A DNA stretch of 64,000 nucleotides, taken from Caulobacter hibisci. Lineage in GTDB: Bacteria > Pseudomonadota > Alphaproteobacteria > Caulobacterales > Caulobacteraceae. Numbering within the stretch: the first letter of the stretch is position 1; each line of letters starts with the position of its first letter. Position numbers and translations under genes: made by a program. Location of the stretch: contig NZ_JADWOX010000004.1 of the NCBI RefSeq assembly GCF_016135805.1, positions 124,001 through 188,000 on the forward strand, given 5' to 3'. This document shows, piece by piece, positions 1-8,031 of the stretch. The notes under the pieces are model-generated. The model was not told the origin of the DNA and searched no databases. It worked only from the letters and a program-made list of their open reading frames with translations.

Positions 1-800
1 TGGGCGGCCACGGTGTCCGACGTGTTGCGCCAGCCGGCGTAGGAGAAGTCCAGATCGACCTTCTCGCTCGGCAGGGCCGCCAGCGACAGCCGCCAGCCCT
101 GGCGATGCACCTCGCCCTGGCGCTCGCCGCGGCTGTTGCTGACCTGCCAGCCCTCGCCGCTGTGCTCGGCGCGGAAGGCCAGACGGGCCTGGACCTTGTC
201 GCCCAGCGGACCGCTGAAATAGCCCTCGATGTTGCGGGTCTGGTAGTTGCCGGCCTCGGCGGTGAGGCCCGCCTCGAACTGCTCGGTCGGCTTGTTGGTC
301 ACGAAGTCGACTAGGCCCGCCGTGGTGTTGCGGCCGTACAGCGTGCCCTGCGGGCCTTTCAGCACCTCGACCCGCTCCAGGTCGAACATCGGGCCGGTGT
401 TCATGAACGGATAGGCGTAGGCGACCTCGTCGACATAGGTGCCAACGGTTGAGGTGGCCGACAGGTTGATGGTGTTGAAGCCGATGCCGCGCAGCGTATA
501 GGTCGGCACGCCCTGGTAGCTCTGGCTGACCGTGAAGCTGGGCGCGACGGTCGACAGGTCCTTGGGGTCGGTAACCCGCAACTGCTTCAGGGCGTCGCCG
601 CTGAAGGCCTGGATCGGCATGCCGATGTCATTGGCCGCTTCCTCGCGGCGCTGTGCCGTGACCACGACGGTCTCGATGGCGAAGCTGTCCTTATTGTCCT
701 GGGCGGGCTTGGCCGCCGGGGCCTGGGCCCAGGCCGACGCCGCCATCGTCATAGCCAGCGCGGACACCCCCAGCGTCAGCGCGACACGCAGTCCTCGCAT
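1..800 (-). CDS. TonB-dependent receptor, N-terminal part (runs off window start)
   Basis: The frame is open from an ATG at 800 to the window edge, giving about 266 residues of an outer-membrane TonB-dependent receptor. The N-terminus is a signal peptide (MRGLRVALTLGVSALAM..., cleavage near SAWAQA). A TonB box (ETVVVTAQ) follows, then a plug domain with the usual TLRGIGFN, YVDEV, DLERVEVLKGPQGTLYGRNT and FVTNKP-type motifs. The beta-barrel and the end of the gene lie outside the window. Such receptors import siderophores, sugars or other bulky ligands; the ligand cannot be told from the plug. A 16-bp palindrome (879-894) sits about 80 bases upstream of the start and recurs upstream of the neighbouring LuxR-type regulator, so the receptor is probably part of that regulator's regulon. 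Confidence 0.93.
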   Translation of the reverse strand, partial: MRGLRVALTLGVSALAMTMAASAWAQAPAAKPAQDNKDSFAIETVVVTAQRREEAANDIGMPIQAFSGDALKQLRVTDPKDLSTVAPSFTVSQSYQGVPTYTLRGIGFNTINLSATSTVGTYVDEVAYAYPFMNTGPMFDLERVEVLKGPQGTLYGRNTTAGLVDFVTNKPTEQFEAGLTAEAGNYQTRNIEGYFSGPLGDKVQARLAFRAEHSGEGWQVSNSRGERQGEVHRQGWRLSLAALPSEKVDLDFSYAGWRNTSDTVAA

Positions 801-878
801 GCGAAACCTCCCTCAGGCCGCGCCTTCATTGGACGCTGGCTCGACTGGAGCGTGCGGTGGCCGGGAGACTCTAACAAG

Positions 879-894
879 CTATCGGAACTGATAG
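879..894. promoter_or_regulatory. LuxR-type box, copy 1 (upstream of TonB receptor)
   Basis: CTATCGGAACTGATAG is a near-perfect inverted repeat with 7-base arms (one mismatch) and an AA centre. It lies 79 bases upstream of the TonB receptor start. The same sequence, fully palindromic, lies at 2133-2148 before the LuxR-family gene. The flanks also match (AAG before, GGG after). Length and symmetry fit a LuxR-family operator; the assignment to the adjacent regulator is inferred. Confidence 0.7.
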
Positions 895-896
895 GG

Positions 897-2069
897 TCAG
901 AGGCCCAGCACCAGCTTGGCGATGATGTCGCGCTGGATCTCGTTGGAGCCGCCATAGATCGAGGCGGCGCGGTTGTTCAGGTAACGGGCCGTCGTGGTCA
1001 GGCCGCTCTCGGGGCCGACGAAGGCCGCGTTCGAGCCCGCCTCCCGCGCCGTCGGCTGGTGCACGGCCGCATAGCCGCCCAGGGCGTCGATCGCCAGCTC
1101 GTCCTGCCGCTGCAAGGCTTCCGAGCCCTGGGCCTTGAGGATCGACGAGGCCGGCCCGGGATTGGCCCCGCCGGCGATGGCGCTCAGCACCCGCCGCTCG
1201 GTGACGTCGATGGCCAGGGCGGCGATCTCCGCCTCCGCCAGCCGTCGGCGCTGATCCTGGTCCTCAGGCTCGACCTGCCCGCGCAGCCGCTCCAGCCCCG
1301 CCTCCAGCCCGGCCGCATAGCCCCCGCCCCGCTCGAACTCGAGCAGGTGCTTGGCCACCGTCCACCCCTGGTTCTCCTCGCCCAGCCGATCGGCGCGGGG
1401 CGTGCGGACGTCGTCGAAGAACACCTGGTTGACCTCGTGCTCGCCGGCCATCGTGATGATCGGATCGACGCGGATGCCCGGCCGGTCCATCTCGACCAGC
1501 AGGAAGGTGATGCCCGCCTGCGGCTTACCCTCGCTCGATGTGCGCACCAGGCAGAACATGTGCGTGGCCCAGTGGGCGTGGGTGGTCCAGATCTTCGAGC
1601 CGTTCAGCACGTAGTCGTCGCCGTCGGCGACCGCTTTCATCTGCAGCGAGGCCAGGTCCGACCCCGCCCCGGGCTCCGAATAGCCCTGGCACCAGTAGTC
1701 CTGCCCCGACAGGATGCGCGGCAGGTAGCGGGCCTTCTGCTCGGGCGTGCCGAACCGCATGATCGCCGGCGCAACCATCCGCAGGCCCATCGGCGCCAGG
1801 CCCGGCGCCCCGGCCCGGGCGCATTCGGCGAAGAACACGTGCCGCTGGATCTCGCTCCAGCCCGGCCCGCCGTGCTCCACCGGCCAGGTCGGGGCGGCCC
1901 AGCCCTTCTCGTGCAGGATCCTCTGCCAGGCCAGGCTTTGGGCCTTGTCGCAGAACACGCTGGTCATCCGCCGCCCGGCCTCGCGCAGCCGCGGCGTCAG
2001 GTTGGCGTCGATGAAGGCGCGCACCGCGTCGCGGAAGGCCAGGTCCTCGGCCGACAGTTCCAGATCCAC
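897..2069 (-). CDS. acyl-CoA dehydrogenase family protein
   Basis: FAD-dependent acyl-CoA dehydrogenase of about 390 residues, normal length for the family. Visible features are the helical N-terminal domain (DLELSAEDLAFRDAVRAFI), the substrate/FAD beta-domain segment [15 protein letters not shown], the KIWTTHAHWA motif and the C-terminal [20 protein letters not shown] end. It should oxidise an acyl-CoA to the 2-enoyl-CoA in the cytoplasm; the acyl chain is not predictable. I prefer a GTG start at 2069, because it aligns with the [12 protein letters not shown] start of the paralogue at 16606-17820 and has GGAGCAGG just upstream. A TTG at 2084 would add five residues. It diverges from the LuxR-type regulator, with a 16-bp operator-like palindrome between them. 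Confidence 0.92.
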   Translation of the reverse strand: MDLELSAEDLAFRDAVRAFIDANLTPRLREAGRRMTSVFCDKAQSLAWQRILHEKGWAAPTWPVEHGGPGWSEIQRHVFFAECARAGAPGLAPMGLRMVAPAIMRFGTPEQKARYLPRILSGQDYWCQGYSEPGAGSDLASLQMKAVADGDDYVLNGSKIWTTHAHWATHMFCLVRTSSEGKPQAGITFLLVEMDRPGIRVDPIITMAGEHEVNQVFFDDVRTPRADRLGEENQGWTVAKHLLEFERGGGYAAGLEAGLERLRGQVEPEDQDQRRRLAEAEIAALAIDVTERRVLSAIAGGANPGPASSILKAQGSEALQRQDELAIDALGGYAAVHQPTAREAGSNAAFVGPESGLTTTARYLNNRAASIYGGSNEIQRDIIAKLVLGL

Positions 2070-2132
2070 GCGCGCCTGCTCCAATCGCCCATCGTCGGGG
2101 AAACTTGCGAAACCAGACCCCCGGTGCGCAAG

Positions 2133-2148
2133 CTATCGGAACCGATAG
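2133..2148. promoter_or_regulatory. LuxR-type box, copy 2 (perfect palindrome between divergent genes)
   Basis: CTATCGGAACCGATAG has perfect 7-base arms around AA. It lies about 64 bases upstream of the acyl-CoA dehydrogenase start and ends only 15 bases before the ATG of the regulator at 2164. Protein bound here could activate the divergent gene while blocking transcription or translation start of the regulator itself, that is, autoregulation. The matching copy at 879-894 lies before the TonB receptor. Confidence 0.75.
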
Positions 2149-2163
2149 GGAAAGACCGCCCGC

Positions 2164-2916
2164 ATGACGGCGACCACCGGGGAGGATCGCGAGCGCCTGG
2201 CGCGGGTCATGGACCTGGCCTTGCGGGTCCGCGACCTCGGCGCCGAGATCGGCCTGCCCTACATCGCCGCCAGCGCCGACATTTCGAGTCCCGAGCCGAT
2301 GCTCGGCCCGGATGGGCTGCCCCTGGCCGAGACCACCTTCGAATGGCTGGACGCGGGCCTACGCTACTGGCGCGACCGCTCTTTCGCCCTGCGCGCCCCG
2401 TTCATCCTCGCCGCCCGCTACGCCGCCGACCCGTTCTTCTACCACGAGGGCCGGTTTTCCAGCTGGCGGCCCCTGCCCCGGTTGGAGGCCATCGCCGTGC
2501 GCGAGGCGGCCGAGGACTTCGGCGTCGCCGCCGCCATCATCGCCCCGGCCTATCTGACGGGCGGGGTGATCGGGGCCGTGGTCTGGGCCTCGGCCAGGCC
2601 CTTGCCCGACCTGCCGGTGCTCTACGAGGCTCGCGCCGACCAGCTGCACGGCGCGGCCCTGCGCCTGGTGTCGGCCTATCGCGACGGGATCGGCGACGAC
2701 GGCCCGCTGGCCCGGCTGACCAAGCGCGAGATTCAGTGCCTGAAATGGGCGGCGGCCGGCAAGACCGACGCCGACATCGGCCAGATCATCGGCATCTCGG
2801 GTCCCACCGTGCGCTTCCACGTCCAGAACGCGGCCCTGAAACTGCGCGTCGCCGGCCGCGCCCAGGCGATCCATCGCGCCACGGGCCTTGGCTACATCGG
2901 CTCCATGGCCTCCTGA
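2164..2916 (+). CDS. LuxR-family transcriptional regulator (LuxR solo)
   Basis: A 250-residue protein with an N-terminal autoinducer-binding-like domain (roughly 1-170) and a C-terminal LuxR/FixJ helix-turn-helix (roughly 185-245). The HTH contains LTKREIQCLKWAAAGKTDAD, IGISGPTVRFHVQNAA and a closing LGYIGS. The ligand domain keeps aromatic positions typical of the family (EWLDAGLRYWRDRS, then ADPFFY). No luxI-type synthase is visible in the window, so it would be a solo regulator reading an external or metabolic ligand. A 16-bp palindrome ends 15 bases before the ATG and recurs before the TonB receptor. The likely regulon is therefore receptor, acyl-CoA dehydrogenase and the regulator itself. 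Ligand and sign of regulation are unknown. Confidence 0.88.
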   Translation: MTATTGEDRERLARVMDLALRVRDLGAEIGLPYIAASADISSPEPMLGPDGLPLAETTFEWLDAGLRYWRDRSFALRAPFILAARYAADPFFYHEGRFSSWRPLPRLEAIAVREAAEDFGVAAAIIAPAYLTGGVIGAVVWASARPLPDLPVLYEARADQLHGAALRLVSAYRDGIGDDGPLARLTKREIQCLKWAAAGKTDADIGQIIGISGPTVRFHVQNAALKLRVAGRAQAIHRATGLGYIGSMAS

Positions 2917-3082
2917 GGCTTTCGGCGAACGCCGTCGCGCCAATCGGCCCCTTGCGACACGCCCCCCCCGGACACGCTTTGTCACGAACGCGATGCAAAG
3001 CCGCAAGGCGCTCTCTGCACTTTGAAACCGTTCAGAGCGCCCGCCGAACGAGGGATCGGCGAGCGCCGCTCGGGAGAAGACC

Positions 3083-3730
3083 ATGACCAAGACCCACCTG
3101 CTGGCCCTCACCACGATTGCCGGCCTCGCACTCGCCGGCGCCGCCGTCGCCGAAACGGTGAAGCTGCCCGCCAAGCAGACCGCGCTGGGCGTCGACCATT
3201 TCCACGCCCAGACCCAGGTGCTGGACGACCCGCTCGACATCGAGACCGTCGTCAGCACCGAGCGCGGCTTCCAGACCGGCAAGGGCATGTTCCGCATGCC
3301 CTCCAACGACAACCACCTGCGCGCCGTCGTCGACAAGCGCACGGGCGCCGTCCGCTACGAAGTCCGCCAGACCCTGACCTACCAGGGCTCGCTGCGCGGC
3401 TACGGCCAGGGCGCCGTGGCCTACCAGACCAGCGCCTTCCCGGTGCAGGCTCCGGTGACCAAGATCCGCGACAACGAAGGCCAGTGCTTCCTGTTCGAGG
3501 CGCCCGAGCTGTGCCGCGAGGAGCTGTCGTTCAGCGTCAGCGAGACCGAGCTGCGCAAGTTGGCCGTCCAGCCCGCGGCCTGGGGCTTCAAGTTCAAGTC
3601 CGACAAGGGCTTCGAGCACCGCACGGCCATCACCCCGGCCGAGATCGCGGGCCTGCTGAAGGCCGTCGACGGCTACCGCGCCACCCTGCCGGCCGTCCAG
3701 GCCGAGGCCGACACCGCCGCTGGCGGCTGA
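3083..3730 (+). CDS. hypothetical exported protein
   Basis: A 215-residue protein with a clear signal peptide (MTKTHLLALTTIAGLALAGAAVAETV, cleavage after AVA). A GGGAGAAG ribosome binding site precedes the ATG. The mature part has no motif I recognise. Two cysteines (GQCFLF and ELCREE) are close enough to form a disulfide, which fits a periplasmic location. The gene is followed directly by another small exported protein on the same strand, so the two may be cotranscribed. The function is unknown. Confidence 0.8.
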   Translation: MTKTHLLALTTIAGLALAGAAVAETVKLPAKQTALGVDHFHAQTQVLDDPLDIETVVSTERGFQTGKGMFRMPSNDNHLRAVVDKRTGAVRYEVRQTLTYQGSLRGYGQGAVAYQTSAFPVQAPVTKIRDNEGQCFLFEAPELCREELSFSVSETELRKLAVQPAAWGFKFKSDKGFEHRTAITPAEIAGLLKAVDGYRATLPAVQAEADTAAGG

Positions 3731-3757
3731 GTGAAGTATCCGGAGTTGCCTAGTCCC

Positions 3758-4063
3758 ATGAAAGTCTTTGCGTTCCTTGGCCTGGCCGCGTGCCTGGCCG
3801 CCGCTCCCGCCATGGCCGGCCCTGCCGGCCATGGCCTGACCCACACCGAAGCCGTCGCCAAGCAGAACCTCGCCAAGCGCACGGTGAAGATCCAGACCAC
3901 CTGCGCCCAGTCGGCCGCCAGCGCCGCCGCCAGCCGGCAGGGCGTGGCCAAGGCCAAACCCCAGGACGGCCTGGTCCACGTGGTGTTCAACAGCGCCGCC
4001 GACGCCGCCGCCCACGAAGGCGCGGTGCGGGCCGCCGTGTCCGAAGCCTGCCGGGCCGCCTAA
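3758..4063 (+). CDS. small exported protein, unknown function
   Basis: A 101-residue protein starting MKVFAFLGLAACLAAAPAMAGPAG, a signal peptide cleaved after AMA. The frame is open further upstream to a GTG at 3731, but the ATG at 3758 gives the natural signal-peptide start. The mature part is short, Ala- and Lys-rich, with two cysteines (TTCAQ and EACRAA), one near each end. No domain is recognised. It follows the 3083-3730 exported protein with a 27-base gap. Confidence 0.75.
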   Translation: MKVFAFLGLAACLAAAPAMAGPAGHGLTHTEAVAKQNLAKRTVKIQTTCAQSAASAAASRQGVAKAKPQDGLVHVVFNSAADAAAHEGAVRAAVSEACRAA

Positions 4064-4096
4064 GGCCCGGCCACAAGACGGCCGCTCCGGCGGCCT

Positions 4097-4139
4097 GCCC
4101 TCGCGCGAGTTCCTCTTCCCCCGAAGTGCGCGCGAGGGC
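4097..4139. repeat. 11-bp perfect inverted repeat
   Basis: Arms GCCCTCGCGCG (4097-4107) and CGCGCGAGGGC (4129-4139) are exactly complementary, with a 21-base loop. The repeat lies between the small exported protein (ends 4063) and the response regulator (starts 4252). Only a short T run follows, so it is a weak candidate terminator for the upstream genes or an operator for the downstream two-component system. Confidence 0.4.
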
Positions 4140-4251
4140 GCCCTACCTTTAAGCGAACGACGAAGGTCCGCCGACCTGCAGTGGAAACGGGTGAAGAATT
4201 GCCGCTTTCGACCTTGTCCATGGCCTCGTCGTTCCTAGATAGCCCGGACGC

Positions 4252-5022
4252 ATGGAATCTTCAGGCCACGGAATGATCGCCCTGCAGCGCGAGATCGCTG
4301 CCGCCCCCGTCGCGCCGGTCGTGCTGATCGTCGAGGACGATCCGGCCCTGCGCACCCTCTTGATGCGCCTGCTGCGCGAAGAGGGCTTCCAGCCGCTCAG
4401 CGCCGCCCACGGCGCCGAAATGGCCCGCGTTCTCGAGACCAACAGCGTCGACATCATCCTGCTCGACGTCATGCTGCCCGGCAGCAACGGCTTTGACCTG
4501 TGCCGCAGCGTGCGCCGCGAAAGCGACGTGCCGATCGTCATGCTCAGCGCCCGCGACGACGAGACCGACCGCCTGATCGGGCTGGAGCTCGGCGCCGACG
4601 ACTATATCGGCAAGCCCTTCAGCCAGAAGGAGCTGATCGCCCGCATCCGCGCCATCCTGCGCCGGGCCCAGGGCGCCACCCAGTCCAGCCAGCCGCGCGG
4701 CCACCAGCAGATGGTCTTCGCCGGCTGGAACCTCGATCCCGGCCGCCGCGAGCTGCTGTCGCCCGATGGCGCCTTCGTGGATCTGTCGGGCGCGGAGTTC
4801 GACCTGCTGCTGGCCTTCCTGTCCTCGCCCCAGCGGGTGATCGGCCGCGAGCGCCTTCTGGAGATGTCGCGCGCCCGGATCTCCGACGCTTCGGACCGCA
4901 GCATCGACGTGCTGGTCAGCCGGCTGCGCCGCAAGCTGGCCGTCAGCGGCCAGGCCGAGGCCCTGCTGCGCACCGTGCGCGGCGTCGGCTACATCTTCAC
5001 GGCCGCGGTCGAGCGGCGATGA
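4252..5022 (+). CDS. OmpR-family response regulator
   Basis: A 256-residue two-component response regulator. The receiver domain (about 22-135) shows the acidic pocket VEDD (27-30), phospho-acceptor Asp72 in ILLDVMLPG, Ser99 and Lys121 in YIGKPF. The C-terminal winged helix (about 150-250) has LSGAEFDLLLAFLSSPQRVI, RSIDVLVSRLRRKL and VRGVGYIF. It is followed by its histidine kinase with a 4-base ATGA overlap, so the two are translationally coupled and cognate. An internal ATG at 4273 would shorten the non-conserved N-terminus by seven residues. Target genes are not evident. Confidence 0.95.
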   Translation: MESSGHGMIALQREIAAAPVAPVVLIVEDDPALRTLLMRLLREEGFQPLSAAHGAEMARVLETNSVDIILLDVMLPGSNGFDLCRSVRRESDVPIVMLSARDDETDRLIGLELGADDYIGKPFSQKELIARIRAILRRAQGATQSSQPRGHQQMVFAGWNLDPGRRELLSPDGAFVDLSGAEFDLLLAFLSSPQRVIGRERLLEMSRARISDASDRSIDVLVSRLRRKLAVSGQAEALLRTVRGVGYIFTAAVERR

Positions 5023-6341
5023 AGCCCTTGCGGCTATGGCCGCAGCGTCTGGTCGGCCAGGTCACCCTGGTCCTGATGCTGGCCGTGGCCCTGGAATTCG
5101 TCGGCAGCTCGATCCTGTTCGAGAACAGCCGCATCTACCCCAATCGCGACAACCAGGTCCGGCGCGCCGCCGAGCAACTGGTTGTCGCCGAGGCCATCCT
5201 CGAGGCCCAGCCCCAGCATGATCGCGCGGCCCGGGCCGCAGGCCTTGCGGCGCGTCCCGGCGAGATGGGCTGGACCGCCCTGCCCACCCTGGTCGATCGC
5301 GAGCGCGCCGCCGAGCGCAAGCTGAAGGACCAGTTCCGCGAGGCCGAACCGAGTCTGGCCCGCCGCGACCTGCGGATGAACGCCGAGATCGACCGCGCCC
5401 TGCCCCGTGACACCCACCTGAAGGTGGCGCTGAAGATGCGCGACGGCTCGTGGGTGTGGATGAAGACCCGCATCCGCGCCGCGCCGTGGGCCGTGGTGCT
5501 CAGCAGCTTCGGTTCGGCCTTCATCCTGGGCCTGGGCGTCATCGCCGCCGCCGCCCTGGTTCTGCGCAATCTCAGCCGTCCCCTCCGCGCCCTGGCCGAG
5601 GCCGCCGACAAGGTCGGCCAGGGCGCCCGTATCCGCGTCGCCGAGACGGGAGCCGGCGACCTCAAGCTCGTCGCCAAGGCCTTCAACGCCATGCAGGACC
5701 GCATCGCCGGCCTGTTGCAGACCCGCACCGAAGCCCTGGCCGCCGTCGGCCACGACCTGCGCACCCCCCTGGCCCGGCTGAGTCTCCGCGCCGGCTTCGT
5801 CCAGGACCCCGCCGCCCGCGAAGCCTTGGAGGCCGACGTCAACGAGATGACGGCCATGCTCGATTCGCTGCTGGCCTATCTGGGCGGCCAGGAAGACCCC
5901 GAGCCGCCGCGCCGCACCGACATCGCCGCCATCGCCATGACCTTGGTCGACGACGCCGTCGACGCCGAGCGCGACGCCGCCTATGACGGCCCCGAACACC
6001 TGCCCGTCCACGCCCGCCCCCTATCGCTGAAGCGCGCGATCAGCAACCTGGTCGAAAACGCCCTGCACTATGGCGGCCAGGCCCGGCTGTCCCTGGTTCG
6101 CGACGGCCGCACGGTGATCCTGGCCGTGGAGGACGACGGCCCCGGCATCCCCGACGCCGAACTGGCCCACGTCCTTGAACCCTTCCACCGCCTCGACAGC
6201 GCCCGCGCCCGCAACACCGCCGGCCTGGGCCTGGGCCTCACCATCGTCCAGCAGATCCTCAAGCGCGAGGGCGGCGAGCTGGTGCTCAAGAACCGCCCCG
6301 AGGGCGGATTGCGCGCCGAAGTCAGGCTGGCTGCGCTGTAA
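5019..6341 (+). CDS. sensor histidine kinase
   Basis: A 440-residue membrane sensor kinase. The ATG at 5019 overlaps the response regulator stop, so longer upstream extensions of this frame are not real. Transmembrane segments are at about 12-32 and 157-181, enclosing a ~125-residue charged periplasmic domain. HAMP follows (about 182-232), then a dimerisation helix with His245 in AAVGHDLRTPLARL. The ATPase domain shows NLVENALHYG, DDGPGIP and GLGLGL. It is EnvZ-like in layout. The signal is unknown; no known sensory fold is recognisable in the periplasmic part. Confidence 0.95.
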   Translation: MKPLRLWPQRLVGQVTLVLMLAVALEFVGSSILFENSRIYPNRDNQVRRAAEQLVVAEAILEAQPQHDRAARAAGLAARPGEMGWTALPTLVDRERAAERKLKDQFREAEPSLARRDLRMNAEIDRALPRDTHLKVALKMRDGSWVWMKTRIRAAPWAVVLSSFGSAFILGLGVIAAAALVLRNLSRPLRALAEAADKVGQGARIRVAETGAGDLKLVAKAFNAMQDRIAGLLQTRTEALAAVGHDLRTPLARLSLRAGFVQDPAAREALEADVNEMTAMLDSLLAYLGGQEDPEPPRRTDIAAIAMTLVDDAVDAERDAAYDGPEHLPVHARPLSLKRAISNLVENALHYGGQARLSLVRDGRTVILAVEDDGPGIPDAELAHVLEPFHRLDSARARNTAGLGLGLTIVQQILKREGGELVLKNRPEGGLRAEVRLAAL

Positions 6342-6345
6342 CTTG

Positions 6346-6496
6346 CGCCCCTCTCCCAGAGGGAGAGGGAGGGGCCCGCCGCGCAGCGGTGGGAGGGTGA
6401 GGGGTTACGCCGTTGGCCGTCGTGCCGGCACGCCGTCTTCAGTCCCTAACCCCTCATCCGGCGCTTCGCGCCACCTTCTCCCTATGGGAGAAGGAA
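6346..6496. repeat. bipartite REP-like element, copy A
   Basis: Two GC-rich hairpin modules joined by a conserved linker. One is CCCCTCTCCCAGAGGGAGAG followed by GGGAGGGTGAGGGGTTA. The other is TAACCCCTCATCCGGCGCTT, then CGCGCCACCTTCTCCC and GGGAGAAGG. The reverse complement closely matches the element at 57252-57398 over its length, and half of it matches 27709-27796. Position downstream of genes and paired hairpins are typical of REP/BIME elements. Confidence 0.75.
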
Positions 6497-6511
6497 ACAA
6501 GAGGTCGGAAG

Positions 6512-6698
6512 GGGATAGAGCACCGTCGATCCCCAGCGAACTCGCAAAAGAGCCCTTCCAAATCAACGCCCTATAACTTTCTCACCCGAACTTATCCGAC
6601 GCGCCAAAACCACCCCCATACTCAAACCCATCCCAGCCATGGGGAGGGCTCTTGGTACCGGCCCAAGTTGCGGCTGTGATCGCATCGAGCGGGGCCGC
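6512..6698. repeat. ~190-bp non-coding element, copy 1
   Basis: Matches 27361-27551 in inverted orientation. Shared blocks are GGGGATAGAGC-CCGTCGATCCCC at one edge, a 43-base core (6560-6602) with 40 identities to the other copy, and GATCGCATCGAGCGGGGCCGC at the other edge. It contains no credible open reading frame. In both copies a REP-like element lies on the same side. It may be a non-autonomous mobile element or a small RNA gene. Confidence 0.7.
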
Positions 6699-7068
6699 TT
6701 GGGGCGTTGCGGGAAGGGCGGGTTTGCAGGATCGCTCAGAAGGCGTGATTGGGCCGTCAGCCGTTCCGTGACGCGACAAGCGGGTCGACAGGCCGGGAAC
6801 GTTCAAACCGGTTCAACAGGATCAGCCGAGGCCGCGCCGGATTACCGCGGGGCTGTCGATCCTGCCCGTCCGAGGGCTAGCCGGGCCAATGGCTGAAATA
6901 GCGCCTACGCCCCCGGTCCTTCGAGCCAACGATGCGGCGGAGCGGTCTGACGAAGCCGAAACGCAAACAAACCCTACGGTCTCCGGGCTCCGCCCGGCCG
7001 CTCCGCGCCTTCCCATCAGCTTTCGTGACTTTTCACGGGAGTGCGAGAGCCCATGCCTGCGCTAACCC

Positions 7069-7172
7069 CCTCAGTCGCTCCGCGACAGCTCCCCCAGAGG
7101 GGGAGCATTTCGAAGAGCGCCGCGCCGACCAGATCCTCCCCCTCTGGGGGAGGTGGCCCAGAGGGCTGGAGG
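7069..7172. repeat. GC-rich hairpin repeat
   Basis: Contains AGCTCCCCCAGAGGGGGAGC and a second stem TCCTCCCCCTCTGGGGGAGG, plus the phrase CCCCCTCAGTCGCTCCGCGA. It is a different family from the bipartite REP-like elements but resembles the stems at 26850-27024. Confidence 0.55.
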
Positions 7173-7335
7173 GGGCCGCCGCCAGGCGGTCCAGACACCC
7201 TTTGACACAAACCCGCTGCATCGCAGCAAAGGCCGCAACCCACCTTCCGTATTGCGCGGCGCCGTCCGCCGCGCCGCGCCGCGACGTCCGTTTCCCCCTT
7301 TCCCCGGACGTCGCGGCCATCGCACGGAGGTTCCC

Positions 7336-8031
7336 TTGGAACAGTTTCTCGAACGCGCCGCCCTCTTCCGCGGCCAGGTCTTTCCCGCCCAGAGCGCCCT
7401 CTATGAGCGCCTGGCCAGCCACGGCCAGAGCCCCAAGGCCCTGATGATCTCCTGCGCCGACAGCCGCGTCGTGCCCGAGCTGATCACCCAGGCCGCGCCC
7501 GGCGACCTCTTCGTCTGCCGCAACGCCGGCAACATCGTCCCGCCGTTCAGCCAGGCCAACGGCGGGGTCTCCTCGGCAGTCGAATACGCCGTCGTGGCGC
7601 TGGGCGTGCGCGACATCGTCGTCTGCGGCCACTCCGACTGCGGGGCCATGAAGGCCTTCTCGCATCCGGAAGCCCTGGACAAGATGCCCAACGTCGCCGC
7701 CTGGCTGCGCCACGCCCACGCCGCCCACAGCGTCGTCTGCAACGCCTATCACGGCCTCGACGAACACGGTCGCACTCGCGCCCTGTCGCTGGAAAACGTC
7801 GTCGTCCAGATCAACCACCTGCGCACCCACCCGTCGGTGGCCTCGGGCCTGGCCAAGGGCGAGCTGACCCTGCACGGCTGGTTCTTCGAGATCGAGACCG
7901 GCCAGATCCAGGCCTATAACGGCGACACCGGCCAGTTCGAGCAGGTCTTCGAAGGCGCGCCCCTCCCCGTCGCCCAGCGCCCGAGCCGCCGCATGGTCGC
8001 CGCCGACCACCTGGGCATCGCCGCAGAATGA
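7336..8031 (+). CDS. beta-class carbonic anhydrase
   Basis: A 231-residue beta carbonic anhydrase interconverting CO2 and bicarbonate. Zinc ligands and catalytic dyad are all visible: Cys40-Ala-Asp42-Ser-Arg44 in ISCADSRVVP, then His99 and Cys102 in VVCGHSDCGAMKAF. I place the start at a TTG (7336) because CGGAGG lies five bases upstream and the protein begins there as in the family (MEQFLERAALFRGQVFP). Upstream in-frame codons fall in repeat DNA. The stop overlaps the start of a SulP transporter by four bases (ATGA). This pairing suggests coupled bicarbonate uptake and CO2/bicarbonate equilibration. Confidence 0.95.
   Translation: MEQFLERAALFRGQVFPAQSALYERLASHGQSPKALMISCADSRVVPELITQAAPGDLFVCRNAGNIVPPFSQANGGVSSAVEYAVVALGVRDIVVCGHSDCGAMKAFSHPEALDKMPNVAAWLRHAHAAHSVVCNAYHGLDEHGRTRALSLENVVVQINHLRTHPSVASGLAKGELTLHGWFFEIETGQIQAYNGDTGQFEQVFEGAPLPVAQRPSRRMVAADHLGIAAE

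Larger units (their letters stand above)
6342..7335. other. gene-free, repeat-rich intergenic region
   Basis: About 1 kb between the sensor kinase and the carbonic anhydrase. Open frames here lack ribosome binding sites and protein-like composition. It holds a bipartite REP-like element (6346-6496), a ~187-bp element repeated in inverted form at 27361-27551 (6512-6698), and a second GC-rich hairpin repeat (7069-7172). From about 6700 to 7060 I see no recognisable feature beyond short palindromes such as CCGGGC-TCC-GCCCGG. The promoter of the carbonic anhydrase operon should lie in the last 150 bases. Confidence 0.75.

Noticed and set aside
2941..3082. A gene or small RNA between the LuxR-type gene and the exported protein
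   Set aside because: Only a run of eight C and short GC-rich sequence are present, with no hairpin plus T tract and no open frame with a ribosome binding site.
852..3086. A 744-codon plus-strand open frame
   Set aside because: It runs antisense to the acyl-CoA dehydrogenase and in another frame through the LuxR-type gene. Its translation is Arg/Gly/Pro-rich and unlike any family, a common by-product of GC-rich third positions.
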